NCBI GenBank assembly: GCA_947085035.1
Contig: CAMTUW010000014.1
Span: 1 to 64,000 of the forward strand
Length of the DNA: 64,000 nt
Reading direction: 5' to 3'
From: CAMTUW01 sp947085035
GTDB taxonomy: Bacteria; Actinomycetota; Coriobacteriia; Anaerosomatales; PHET01
The translations under genes were made by a program, and so were the position numbers. Position 1 is the first letter of the stretch; each line of letters starts with the position of its first letter. This document shows, piece by piece, positions 52,318-63,224 of the stretch. The notes below the pieces were generated by a model that saw only the letters and a program-made list of their open reading frames with translations, was not told the DNA's origin and searched no databases.

Positions 52318-53652
52318 GTGAGTCGCTCGGTACATATCGCACGCGTTCTGGCGGGGGCCGGCCTGCGCGGCTTGCGGCCGGGGGCTGTGGCGCGGCGCGA
52401 GGCGAGCGGGCGTGAGGTGCGCATCGCCTTCCAGAGGCTGGGGCCTGCGTTCGTGAAGCTCGGCCAGATGATGAGCGTTCGCCCGGACATCTTCGGGCCG
52501 GAGATCGTCTTTGAGATGGAGAAGCTCCAAGACAGCGTCCCTGCGGTCTCGGCGGAATCGATCAGGAAGGTGATCGAGTCGGATCTGGGCCGTCCGATCA
52601 CCGAGCTGTTCTCGGAGTTCGACGATGAGCCTGTCGCGAGCGCCTCGATCGCCCAGGTGCACCGCGCGACGCTGCGCGAGGAGTATCGCCCTGTCGTCGG
52701 AGAGAGTCTGCCTGCAGGTGCCCGCCTCGCGATCAAGGTCGTCCGACCGGGCGCTGAGAAGGCGATTCTTGCAGACGTGGCCGCGGCCGAACCGCTCGCA
52801 CGGTGGCTCTCGCGCTCACGGAGACTCGAGCCGATAGGGCTACCCGGTCTCCTGGACGAGTTCTCGACATCGCTTCGCTCCGAGTGTGACCTGCGCAACG
52901 AGGCGCAGGTCGCCGACCGCTTCGCATTCGACTTTCGCGACGACGCACTGATGGTCGTGCCTCGAGTCGTCTGGCCGCTCACCTCCCGGCGTGTGCTGAC
53001 GACAGAGTTCGTGGACGGATGGCGGCTGAGCGAACTCGACGAGGTGAATCGTCGGGGCATCGACGGCCGTGCGCTTGCGGTGCACGGCGCCAACGTGTTT
53101 CTCCGCCAGGTCCTCGAGATCGGCAGGTTCCACGCCGACCTTCATCCCGCGAACCTGTTCGTGACGCCCGACGGGCGCATCTGCTATCTGGATTTCGGAA
53201 TCGTCGGCCGCACCGAACCGCGCCAGCGCATCGCGATCGCCCAGGTCCTCGCGGCGACCGTCTACGGGGACGCCGACAGGGCGCTTCGCTACTCAGCGGA
53301 ACTGGGGCTGGCGGTGCCGCCTGAGCGCGAGGAGCGCGTTCGCGGACTGGTGGAAGAGCTGATGAAGCGCACGCTCCGAGGTCGCGACAAGGACGTCCGG
53401 GCGTTCGCGATCGGCTTTCTGCGCATCATGGCCGACGAGCGGGTCGCTATCCCGGTCGGGTACGGGCTGCTCGTCAAGGCGCTCGTGACCGTCGAGGGCG
53501 TCGCTCGCGCGCTCTACCCGGATATCGACATCACCGAGGCCGCGAAGCCGTATGCGACTCGGGTCATCGCGCGCGAGATGATGCGTCCCGCACGCCTCTC
53601 CCAGCGTATGCCCGACGCGATCCGCGCTGCGATGCGCGAGCTCGCGGGGTGA
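52318..53652 (+). CDS. ABC1/UbiB (AarF) family atypical kinase
   Basis: A 444-residue protein of the ancient kinase-like family linked to quinone or lipid metabolism. It has the KxGQ motif (VKLGQMMSVRPDIFG), the Ala-rich loop SASIAQVHRATL, the ion-pair Lys in LAIKVVRPG, ECDLRNEAQ, FHADLHPANLF and the metal-binding DFG in YLDFGIVG. It starts at GTG 52318. UbiB homologues usually carry two C-terminal membrane helices; these are weak or missing here. Confidence 0.9.
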   Translation: MSRSVHIARVLAGAGLRGLRPGAVARREASGREVRIAFQRLGPAFVKLGQMMSVRPDIFGPEIVFEMEKLQDSVPAVSAESIRKVIESDLGRPITELFSEFDDEPVASASIAQVHRATLREEYRPVVGESLPAGARLAIKVVRPGAEKAILADVAAAEPLARWLSRSRRLEPIGLPGLLDEFSTSLRSECDLRNEAQVADRFAFDFRDDALMVVPRVVWPLTSRRVLTTEFVDGWRLSELDEVNRRGIDGRALAVHGANVFLRQVLEIGRFHADLHPANLFVTPDGRICYLDFGIVGRTEPRQRIAIAQVLAATVYGDADRALRYSAELGLAVPPEREERVRGLVEELMKRTLRGRDKDVRAFAIGFLRIMADERVAIPVGYGLLVKALVTVEGVARALYPDIDITEAAKPYATRVIAREMMRPARLSQRMPDAIRAAMRELAG

Positions 53653-53680
53653 GCGCCGCCGGATTCGGGGCTCGCAGGCG

Positions 53681-54511
53681 CTACGCGTCGGGCAGGACCT
53701 CGTTCATCGAGCCCGTGCGGTAACCCTCCAGATCGACCGCGGCATACGCGAATCCCGCCCCGCGAACGGAGGTCGAGAGTTCCTCGCGTCGTCGCCAGGC
53801 GCGATCCATCTCGTCTGCGGCGATCTCGATGCGGGCGACATCTCCGTGTGAGCGCACGCGAAACTGCGAGAAGCCCATCTCGCGAAGCAGCTGCTCTGCT
53901 CTGCCCACGCGGGCGAGACCATCGTCGGTGATGCTCTCGCCGTACGGGAATCGGGAGGCGAGACACGCCATCGAGGGCTTGTTCCAGTTCGGGAGCCCCA
54001 GGTCGCGGGCGAGCGCGCGGATGTCGTCCTTCGTCATGCCGACGTCTTGGAGCGGGCTCACGACTCCGAGCTCGGCCGCTGCACGACTGCCGGGGCGGTG
54101 GTCGTCGAGGTCATCGAGGTTGCTGCCGTCAGCGACGTAGGTGAGCCCGTGCACCTCGGCCACTCTCGTGAGTAAGCCGAAAAGCTCGCCCTTGCACCAG
54201 TAGCAGCGGTCGGGGGTGTTCTCGGCGAAGCGCGGATCGGCGAGTTCGTACGTCTCGACCTCGAGGAGCGTCAGCCCCAGCTCACGAGCGAGCGCGCGCG
54301 CATGCTCAACCTCGCTCGCCGGATATGTGTCGCTCGTCGCAAGGACCGCTTTGCATCGATCGCCGAGTGTCGCGTGTGCGCATACCGCGAGCAGAGTCGA
54401 ATCGACGCCGCCGGAGTAGGCGACGAGTACGCTTTCGAGCTCATTCAGCCGAGCCAGAAGCGCTTCGTGCTTATTACCGGTCACGTCACCGCGCCTTGTG
54501 GATCTCGTCAT
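53681..54511 (-). CDS. larE: LarE-family ATP-dependent sulfur transferase
   Basis: A 276-residue PP-loop protein that donates sulfur to pyridinium carboxylate in nickel-pincer cofactor synthesis for lactate racemase-type enzymes. The ATP site is VAYSGGVDSTLL, with TPDRCYWCKGELF and the sacrificial Cys in NKPSMACLASRFPYGE. GTG 54484 is a second possible start. larA, larB and larC are not in the window, so here the protein is isolated and could serve another sulfur-transfer reaction. Confidence 0.9.
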   Translation of the reverse strand: MTRSTRRGDVTGNKHEALLARLNELESVLVAYSGGVDSTLLAVCAHATLGDRCKAVLATSDTYPASEVEHARALARELGLTLLEVETYELADPRFAENTPDRCYWCKGELFGLLTRVAEVHGLTYVADGSNLDDLDDHRPGSRAAAELGVVSPLQDVGMTKDDIRALARDLGLPNWNKPSMACLASRFPYGESITDDGLARVGRAEQLLREMGFSQFRVRSHGDVARIEIAADEMDRAWRRREELSTSVRGAGFAYAAVDLEGYRTGSMNEVLPDA

Positions 54512-54598
54512 GGGGACTCCCGATTCCGTGGACTCAGTAAGTATGCCTGAGGAGGCGAGAATGGAAAGCGCAATCCGCCGATTATCGCGGGCGTAACG

Positions 54599-56854
54599 TC
54601 AGAGCGCTTCGCGCAGACGCATCGCGAGATGCCCCAAGACGCCGGGGTCGTCCACCGGGCCGTCGTCGGACCCGACGACGTGGAACGTATCGCGAGCCAC
54701 GCCGCCGAGCGTCTGTGCGCGCGCCCATCGGATATCGAGTCCTACTGACGAGATGGCGGCTGCCAGGTCGTGCAGAAGCCCCGGGCGATCGGGCGCCTCG
54801 ACGACGACTGTGGTGTCCCAGCCGCTGGGTGCGACCTCGACGCGCGTCGAGGTCGTCGATCGCGTCGGGTAGTGCCGTCTTCTCTCGGCAAGGCGCTTCG
54901 CGAGTTCGAGACGGTCCTCAAGCGCCGACTCCGCCAGCTCCGCGATCGATTCGAGGGAGGAAGGCCTCACGACGGCGCCCGTTGCGGAGCGGACCACGAA
55001 GCTGTCGAGCGCGACTCGCCCGGTGGCACCGTACGCGTCGACCGAGAGGATGTCGAGTCCCGCAAGCGCCAGAGCGCCGGCGAGACGTGCGAGCAGCTCG
55101 GGCCGATCGATTGCGACGGCGGTGATCGTGTGCGTCCCCTCGATGGCTCCGTCGGCCACCGCCACCCGGACCGTGCTTCCTTCCGGGGCGATCCCGAGGC
55201 CCGAGACCAGCCCTGCATCCCGGACCACCTCGGAAGCGTCGCGTGAGGCGAGGTAGCGCAGCGGGGCGGCCTCGACGAAAGCGCGCTCGGAGTCGAGCGA
55301 GTGTCGCATCCCGGCCAGGGCGCTCGCGCGGACCATCTCGCCATGCGCCGCGACCCCGGCTCCGTCCACGTCCGGGGACAACGCCGAGTCCACGCGCGCG
55401 ACCAAGGTGCCGAGCATGCGCGACATCCACGGGGTCCAGGTCGCGGGCCCGGTCGCGCGCGAGTCAGCGGCGGTGAGCAGATGCAGCGGTGCCACGAGAT
55501 CGCGCCTGCCAATCCGGGCGGCGCAGCGCAGTATCGCGTCTTCGTCGTCGAGGTCTTCTCGAGTGGCAGTCTCGACGAGCGCGAGGTGCAGCCTCACCAG
55601 TTCCGAAGCGGTCTGTGCTTGCCCGGCGTCCAGTCCGAAGCGCTCCGCCGCCTCAGCTGCAGATGCCGCGCCTCGCTCGGCATGCCCCGCGCCGCCGACC
55701 CGCTTCGCCGCGTCATGTACGAGCGTGGCGACCTGAAGGGTTCGCGGGTCGTCGAGGGATCGCAGCGACGCCTCAAGAGCACGGTCGCCATCCGGTTGCT
55801 GCAACAGCGTCGCCGCGTAAAGGCAGTGTGCACCCACCGTCAGGCGGTGCCCCAGGCCCGGGCGTCGGGTGCCCATGAGTTCTCGCATGCCGAAAACGAG
55901 ATGATCGAGGCGTCCGGCGGTCGCCGCCTGTTCGAGCAGGGCGAGAGATGCCGTTCCCGCATCGAGTGCGGCGAACACCTCGGGGGCGCTCATCGCGCCA
56001 TCGCGCGTCACGGGGGCGTCGCGGCACCCGACGATCCGAGACCTGGCCCGATCAAGGATCAGCGCGGTGTCGGCCATCGCGAGGTGCACTGACTCCGCGC
56101 TCTCGCCGAGCAGCGCAGCGCCGTCGTGAGCGAGCTCATCGCCGTGACCGCCGCTGTGCAGTCGCCAGCGAGTCGCGGCGATCGTCTCGGCCGCTTCGCG
56201 AAGAGCCGCGACTTCAGCTTCTGTGAGTACATCGTTGTCCACCAGAGTGAGCAGCCCGGTGTCAGCGCGCCCGCGCAACACGGTCGCTGTCCAGAGGAGC
56301 TCATCGAAGTCACGCCGCCCGCCAACGTCCTCCTTGAGATTGACCTCGAGCAGGAAAGGGGAGCCCGGGCGCGGACGGTCGTGCAGCGCGGCGACCAGCT
56401 TCCGGCGTCGGCGGTGCGCGTCCGATATCCAGCTCGAAACCGCGGTTTTCGCCCAGTCGACGTCGCCTGCGATGGGGCGTCCGGACAACGCGGCCGTGCA
56501 ACTCTTGAGGTCCGAGCGCATCGCAGCGAGCTGCTGTCGAGGGGAGCGCACCTGGTGACCGACCTTGAGTCCTGCGTCCCACAAGGGGTACAGAACAGCC
56601 TCCACGAAAGGTTTCAGCCTGTCTTCGGGCGCATCCGAGAGCACGAGGATGTCGAGGTCACTCCCCGGCAGGAGCCCCCTCGACCCCCAGCCGCCCAGGG
56701 CAACGACGGCCCACCGGTCCTGCAACTTCGACGCGGCCGCCCGGGAAAGGTCCCGGACGGCCGCGTCGGTGAGTTCGCAGAGGGCGCCGGCGGCATCTGT
56801 GCCCGGCGTCGCCTTCTCGATGAGAGCCGCCCGTTGCGCGAGGAACTCCTTCAT
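54599..56854 (-). CDS. glnD: PII uridylyltransferase / uridylyl-removing enzyme (GlnD)
   Basis: A 751-residue nitrogen sensor that uridylylates PII when glutamine is low and reverses it when high. The nucleotidyltransferase motif is GGWGSRGLLPGSDLDIL (Asp pair intact). An HD phosphohydrolase domain follows, with its HD in LVHDAAKRVGG and further His residues, and two C-terminal ACT domains (VAVDRPELLARLAGALALAG-like and VVEAPDRPGLLHDLAAAI) sense glutamine. It is shorter than the E. coli enzyme (about 890). Downstream of glnK and amt in one minus-strand operon. Confidence 0.92.
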   Translation of the reverse strand: MKEFLAQRAALIEKATPGTDAAGALCELTDAAVRDLSRAAASKLQDRWAVVALGGWGSRGLLPGSDLDILVLSDAPEDRLKPFVEAVLYPLWDAGLKVGHQVRSPRQQLAAMRSDLKSCTAALSGRPIAGDVDWAKTAVSSWISDAHRRRRKLVAALHDRPRPGSPFLLEVNLKEDVGGRRDFDELLWTATVLRGRADTGLLTLVDNDVLTEAEVAALREAAETIAATRWRLHSGGHGDELAHDGAALLGESAESVHLAMADTALILDRARSRIVGCRDAPVTRDGAMSAPEVFAALDAGTASLALLEQAATAGRLDHLVFGMRELMGTRRPGLGHRLTVGAHCLYAATLLQQPDGDRALEASLRSLDDPRTLQVATLVHDAAKRVGGAGHAERGAASAAEAAERFGLDAGQAQTASELVRLHLALVETATREDLDDEDAILRCAARIGRRDLVAPLHLLTAADSRATGPATWTPWMSRMLGTLVARVDSALSPDVDGAGVAAHGEMVRASALAGMRHSLDSERAFVEAAPLRYLASRDASEVVRDAGLVSGLGIAPEGSTVRVAVADGAIEGTHTITAVAIDRPELLARLAGALALAGLDILSVDAYGATGRVALDSFVVRSATGAVVRPSSLESIAELAESALEDRLELAKRLAERRRHYPTRSTTSTRVEVAPSGWDTTVVVEAPDRPGLLHDLAAAISSVGLDIRWARAQTLGGVARDTFHVVGSDDGPVDDPGVLGHLAMRLREAL

Positions 56855-56858
56855 CGCG

Positions 56859-57197
56859 CTACAGCGCCTCAGGGCCTCGCTCGCCGGTACGGATGCGCAC
56901 CGCTGCGTCGACGTCGATCGTGAACACCTTTCCGTCGCCGATCTTCTCGGTGCGAGCGGCGTTCACGATCGCGTCCTCGGCGCCCGCAGCGAGCGAGTCG
57001 TCAACGACGATCTCGATCTTGACCTTGGGCACGAAGTCCACGGTGTACTCAGCGCCGCGGTAGACCTCGGTGTGGCCCTTCTGGCGTCCGTATCCCCGAA
57101 CGTCGCTCACGGTCATGCCGGTCACTCCGATGGCGTTGAGCGCCTCTTTGACCTCGTCGAGCCTGTGCGGCTTGATGATCGCCTCGATCTTCTTCAC
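56859..57197 (-). CDS. glnK: PII nitrogen regulatory protein GlnK
   Basis: A 112-residue trimeric signal protein. The N-terminal MKKIEAIIKPHRLDEVKEAL and the T-loop KGHTEVYRGAEYTVDFVPK are diagnostic; Tyr51 in the T-loop is the target for GlnD. IGDGKVFTIDVDAAVRIRTGE closes the ATP/2-oxoglutarate site. It starts at GTG 57197, 26 nt after amt and 4 nt before glnD. GlnK normally blocks the ammonium channel when nitrogen is plentiful. Confidence 0.96.
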   Translation of the reverse strand: MKKIEAIIKPHRLDEVKEALNAIGVTGMTVSDVRGYGRQKGHTEVYRGAEYTVDFVPKVKIEIVVDDSLAAGAEDAIVNAARTEKIGDGKVFTIDVDAAVRIRTGERGPEAL

Positions 57198-57223
57198 GGT
57201 ATCTTTCCCGTCTCGTCAGTCGA

Positions 57224-58450
57224 TTACAGCACGTACCCGGTCTCGGCGTGCTCACTCAGGTCGATCCCGGCCTCTTCGGACTCGGCGTCCACGCGCAGGC
57301 CTATGGTCCAGTCGATGAGCTTGAAGAGGATGAAGCTCACGGTGAACGAGAACGCGATCGTCGCGACAACACCGATGATCTGCTCGACCATGAGTGTCGT
57401 TCCGCCACCGTAGAACATGCCGTTCTGCCCCGCCTCGTTGACGGCGGTCGTGGCGAACACGCCGGTGAGGAGTGCGCCGAGCGTTCCGCCCACGCCATGC
57501 AGGCCCACGACGTCGAGCGCGTCGTCGAACTTGAAGCGGTTCTTGAGTCGCAGCCCGAAGTAGCAGGCAACGCCGGCGAGAAGCCCGATCACAATCGCGG
57601 GCATGGGAGTCACGAAGCCTGCGGCCGGCGTGATGGCGACGAGTCCGGCCACTGCGCCCGAAGCGGCACCGAGAATCGTGGGCTTGCCGTGCTGGACCCA
57701 CTCGATCGCGAGCCAGGAGAGCATCGCTGCGGACGCCGCAAGATGCGTGGCCATGAAAGCGGTTCCCGCGAGCTCACCGGCGGACAGCGCCGAGCCGGCG
57801 TTGAAGCCGAACCATCCGAACCAGAGGATGCCGGCTCCCAGAACGGTCATAGGCAGGTTGTGGGGCTTGAACTCAGAGGACCCGAAACCCTTGCGGCGAC
57901 CCAGCGCGATAGCCCCGGCCAGAGCCGCTGCGGCGGATGCGATGTGGACCACGGTGCCGCCTGCGAAGTCGAGCGCTCCGCGCTGCATGAGCCAGCCGCC
58001 GCCCCAGACCCAGTGCGCGAGCGGCGAGTAGACGAGGATGCTCCACAACCCGATGAACACCGCGAACGCCGCGAACTTCATCCGCTCGGCGAACGCGCCG
58101 GTGATGAGCGCTGCGGTGATGATCGCGAACATGCCCTGGAACATCGCGAACACCGGCGTGGGGATGGTGCCTGTGACCGAGCCGATCGTGCCGGAGAGCC
58201 CGATGTGATCGAAGCTCCCGATGAAGGCGCCCAGCGGGCCATCCGCGGACCCGAACGCGATCGTGTAGCCGAGAAGGGCCCATATGACCGATATGAGGCC
58301 CATCGCGAAGAACGAGTGCATCGTTGTGGACAGCACGTTCTTCGATCGGACCAACCCACCGTAGAAGAGCGCCAGCCCCGGTGTCATGAACAGGACGAGC
58401 GCCGCACACATCAGTATGAACGCGGTGTCGCCGACGTTGATCTCAGCCAT
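57224..58450 (-). CDS. amt: Ammonium transporter (Amt family)
   Basis: A 408-residue channel with 11 predicted membrane helices that carries ammonium into the cell. Recognisable segments are MTPGLALFYGGLVRSKNVLS, the conserved FNAGSALSA region, HLAASAAMLSWLAIEW (pore His) and VGLHGVGGTLGALLTGVF (second pore His). It opens the amt-glnK-glnD operon and has a GlnR-type box 83-114 nt upstream. Start ATG 58450. Confidence 0.95.
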   Translation of the reverse strand: MAEINVGDTAFILMCAALVLFMTPGLALFYGGLVRSKNVLSTTMHSFFAMGLISVIWALLGYTIAFGSADGPLGAFIGSFDHIGLSGTIGSVTGTIPTPVFAMFQGMFAIITAALITGAFAERMKFAAFAVFIGLWSILVYSPLAHWVWGGGWLMQRGALDFAGGTVVHIASAAAALAGAIALGRRKGFGSSEFKPHNLPMTVLGAGILWFGWFGFNAGSALSAGELAGTAFMATHLAASAAMLSWLAIEWVQHGKPTILGAASGAVAGLVAITPAAGFVTPMPAIVIGLLAGVACYFGLRLKNRFKFDDALDVVGLHGVGGTLGALLTGVFATTAVNEAGQNGMFYGGGTTLMVEQIIGVVATIAFSFTVSFILFKLIDWTIGLRVDAESEEAGIDLSEHAETGYVL

Positions 58451-58532
58451 GTCTTCACTCCCTCATGTCTTCATCGATTCGAACCCGCTGACGCGGCGCG
58501 GGCACCACGGTCTGCTTGCCGTGCTTGAAATG

Positions 58533-58564
58533 AGAGTACGGGCCGTGTGTTTCGAGGTTGTTTC
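58533..58564 (-). promoter_or_regulatory. GlnR-like box and -10 element of amt-glnK-glnD
   Basis: On the minus strand GAAAC-aacctc-GAAAC (58564 to 58549) is followed 10 nt later by TACTCT (58538 to 58533) as -10. The first half-site lacks the T of GTNAC. The 11-bp spacing of the direct repeats suits a PhoB-type regulator. Confidence 0.5.
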
Positions 58565-58610
58565 GTCTGATGAGCGAGAGCGTGAAGCCTGCGGCGGTTG
58601 GCCGGGGGCG

Positions 58611-58616
58611 TATACT
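58611..58616 (+). promoter_or_regulatory. uvrA -10 element
   Basis: TATACT in GCGTATACTGG. Transcription would begin near 58623, so the ATG at 58619 lies upstream of or at the transcript end and cannot be the start; this supports GTG 58658. Confidence 0.55.
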
Positions 58617-58657
58617 GGATGTTTGTCCCGATACTCACCGATGACGAGGACCGAATC

Positions 58658-61573
<2,916 letters not shown>

Positions 61574-61589
61574 GAACAGGACGCTTGTG

Positions 61590-62119
61590 ATGGGTGAGGT
61601 CAGGATAGTCAGAGGTATCTCGGCCGATCGGATGACGGCGGTGACTGACATCCTGATCGAGGCTCTCGCACCGAAGATCGAACTCGTCGTGCGCCCTTCG
61701 ACTCCCGAGCAGATGAGAGGGCTTGTGGCCAGCGGCATCGACGGGAGTCTCGGCTGGATCGCTCTCGACGATGATGACACGGTCGTCGGAGTCGTCGGGG
61801 TGGGTGTGCCTGGCAGGCGCTTCTCGCATGTGGGCTCTCGAGCGCTGGTGCAGGAGTTCGGGGTGCTTGGGGCGATCTCTCGGTGCATCACGGCGATCGG
61901 CGAGGAAGTGATGACCCGGCCGGGCAGGCGGCGATGGCGGATCGACGCGGCTCGCGCGGCGAGCATCCGAACGGTGGGCCTGAAGTCGTGGATACGAATG
62001 AGGGCGCGTATCGCCTCTACGAGAGTGTCGGTTTCAGAAGCGTGCTCACTGTGCGAACCGGATGGATCACCGCAGGTGCCGGATTCAGGGCCATCCGGTT
62101 CATGCGACTGGAGCTGTAG
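61590..62119 (+). pseudogene. GNAT-family N-acetyltransferase, frameshifted and missing its acetyl-CoA motif
   Basis: The first frame reads MGEVRIVRGISADRMTAVTD to about 61982 and is GNAT-like (VGVVGVGVPGRRFSH). The family's next block should be RIDA-AVDPxxRGxGxG; here RIDA is followed at once by ARAASIRTVGL, so about 27 residues including the acetyl-CoA loop are gone. At about 61980-61984 (GGCCTGAAGTC) the frame shifts by one base; the other frame continues with VVDTNEGAYRLYESVGFRS to the stop at 62119, the normal GNAT end. A missing G would explain the shift. It overlaps nothing but ends 12 nt from convergent corA. Confidence 0.75.
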
Positions 62120-62131
62120 GGCGCACAGCGC

Positions 62132-63082
62132 TCACAGCAGCCCCTTCTTGCGCAACACCAAGGCTGCCAGCGCTGCAAGCAGGACCGACCCTCCCGACAC
62201 CCACCAGAATGCGCCGACCGACTCAGCGAGCGGGATACCGATGACGTTCATCCCGAACCAGCTACCAACGATGGTGGGAACCGCCATGACGATAGCCGCA
62301 GAGGTCAGCACCTTCATGACGACGTTGAGGTTGTTCGAGATCACCGAGGCCAGGGCATCCATCGTCGAATTGAGGATGTTGGTGTAGATATCAGCCATCT
62401 CAAGGGCCTGCTCGGTCTCGATCAGGGCGTCCTCGAGAAGCTCGGCGTCTTCCTCGAACGCGATGAACACGCTGTTGCGCATCATCCGTCGGAGCACCCC
62501 GTGGTTCGCCTTGAGCGATGTCGACAGATAGACCAAGGACTTGCCCAGCGACAGCATCTGGATCAGCTCTTCGTTGCGCATGGACTTGCGCAGGCTGTGC
62601 TCAAGCCTGTTGCTGAGGTTGTCGATCGCTCGCAGGCTGCTGACGTAGGTCGCGGCCACCTCGCGGACGATCTGCAGGGTGAAGCGGCCCTTCTTCAGCG
62701 TGGAGAACCGGCGGTAGGAGCCCTGGCGGAAGCGGTCGAGCACCGCGTGCTCGTTGAGGCTCACGGTGACGATCGCATGCGGCGTGTGGATTATGGCGAG
62801 CGGGTAGGTCTGGTAGATGGCGACGTTCTCGAAATCCCGCTCGATCTGCGGAACGTCGAGAATCACCATGAGGTAGTCCTCCTCGAGCTCCATGCGGGGG
62901 AGTTCCTCGTCGTCGAGAGCGGCGCGCAGCACTTCGACGTCCAGTCCGACCATGCTGGAGACGCGCTCGAGTTCCGGCTCGGTGGGCTTGACGACGTCCA
63001 CCCATACACCACCGCTGTCGGGAAGGGCCTTCAGCGGGGTGGGTGAAGCGGCGTTCAGACTCTTGTGCCACAGGCGGATCAT
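62132..63082 (-). CDS. corA: CorA-family magnesium/divalent cation transporter
   Basis: A 316-residue pentameric channel. The N-terminal domain is acidic and alpha/beta; the last 70 residues hold two helices, with the signature FGMNVIG (GMN motif) at the end of the first. The first helix region reads VMKVLTSAAIVMAVPTIVGS. It is the family's usual length. Start ATG 63082. It is convergent with the broken acetyltransferase and divergent from uvrC. Confidence 0.92.
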   Translation of the reverse strand: MIRLWHKSLNAASPTPLKALPDSGGVWVDVVKPTEPELERVSSMVGLDVEVLRAALDDEELPRMELEEDYLMVILDVPQIERDFENVAIYQTYPLAIIHTPHAIVTVSLNEHAVLDRFRQGSYRRFSTLKKGRFTLQIVREVAATYVSSLRAIDNLSNRLEHSLRKSMRNEELIQMLSLGKSLVYLSTSLKANHGVLRRMMRNSVFIAFEEDAELLEDALIETEQALEMADIYTNILNSTMDALASVISNNLNVVMKVLTSAAIVMAVPTIVGSWFGMNVIGIPLAESVGAFWWVSGGSVLLAALAALVLRKKGLL

Positions 63083-63224
63083 ATTCGGTGCCTTTCGCTG
63101 CCGGGGCGTCGTGCGGTGATGCGACGACCATGTGCACAGCGTATCTCTTCCGCAGGTGCGTTGTCAGGTGACCCGTGGCTCGCGGCTGATACGATGGTGC
63201 AGGTCCGTCCTTGTCGGGAGCAGC

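Noticed and set aside
58619..58657. ATG 58619 as the uvrA start
   Set aside because: It lies 2 nt after the -10 hexamer, ahead of the likely transcript start, and lacks a ribosome-binding site.
61587..62387. 266-codon frame continuing past the acetyltransferase into corA
   Set aside because: After the frameshift it is out of the true frame and overlaps corA antisense.
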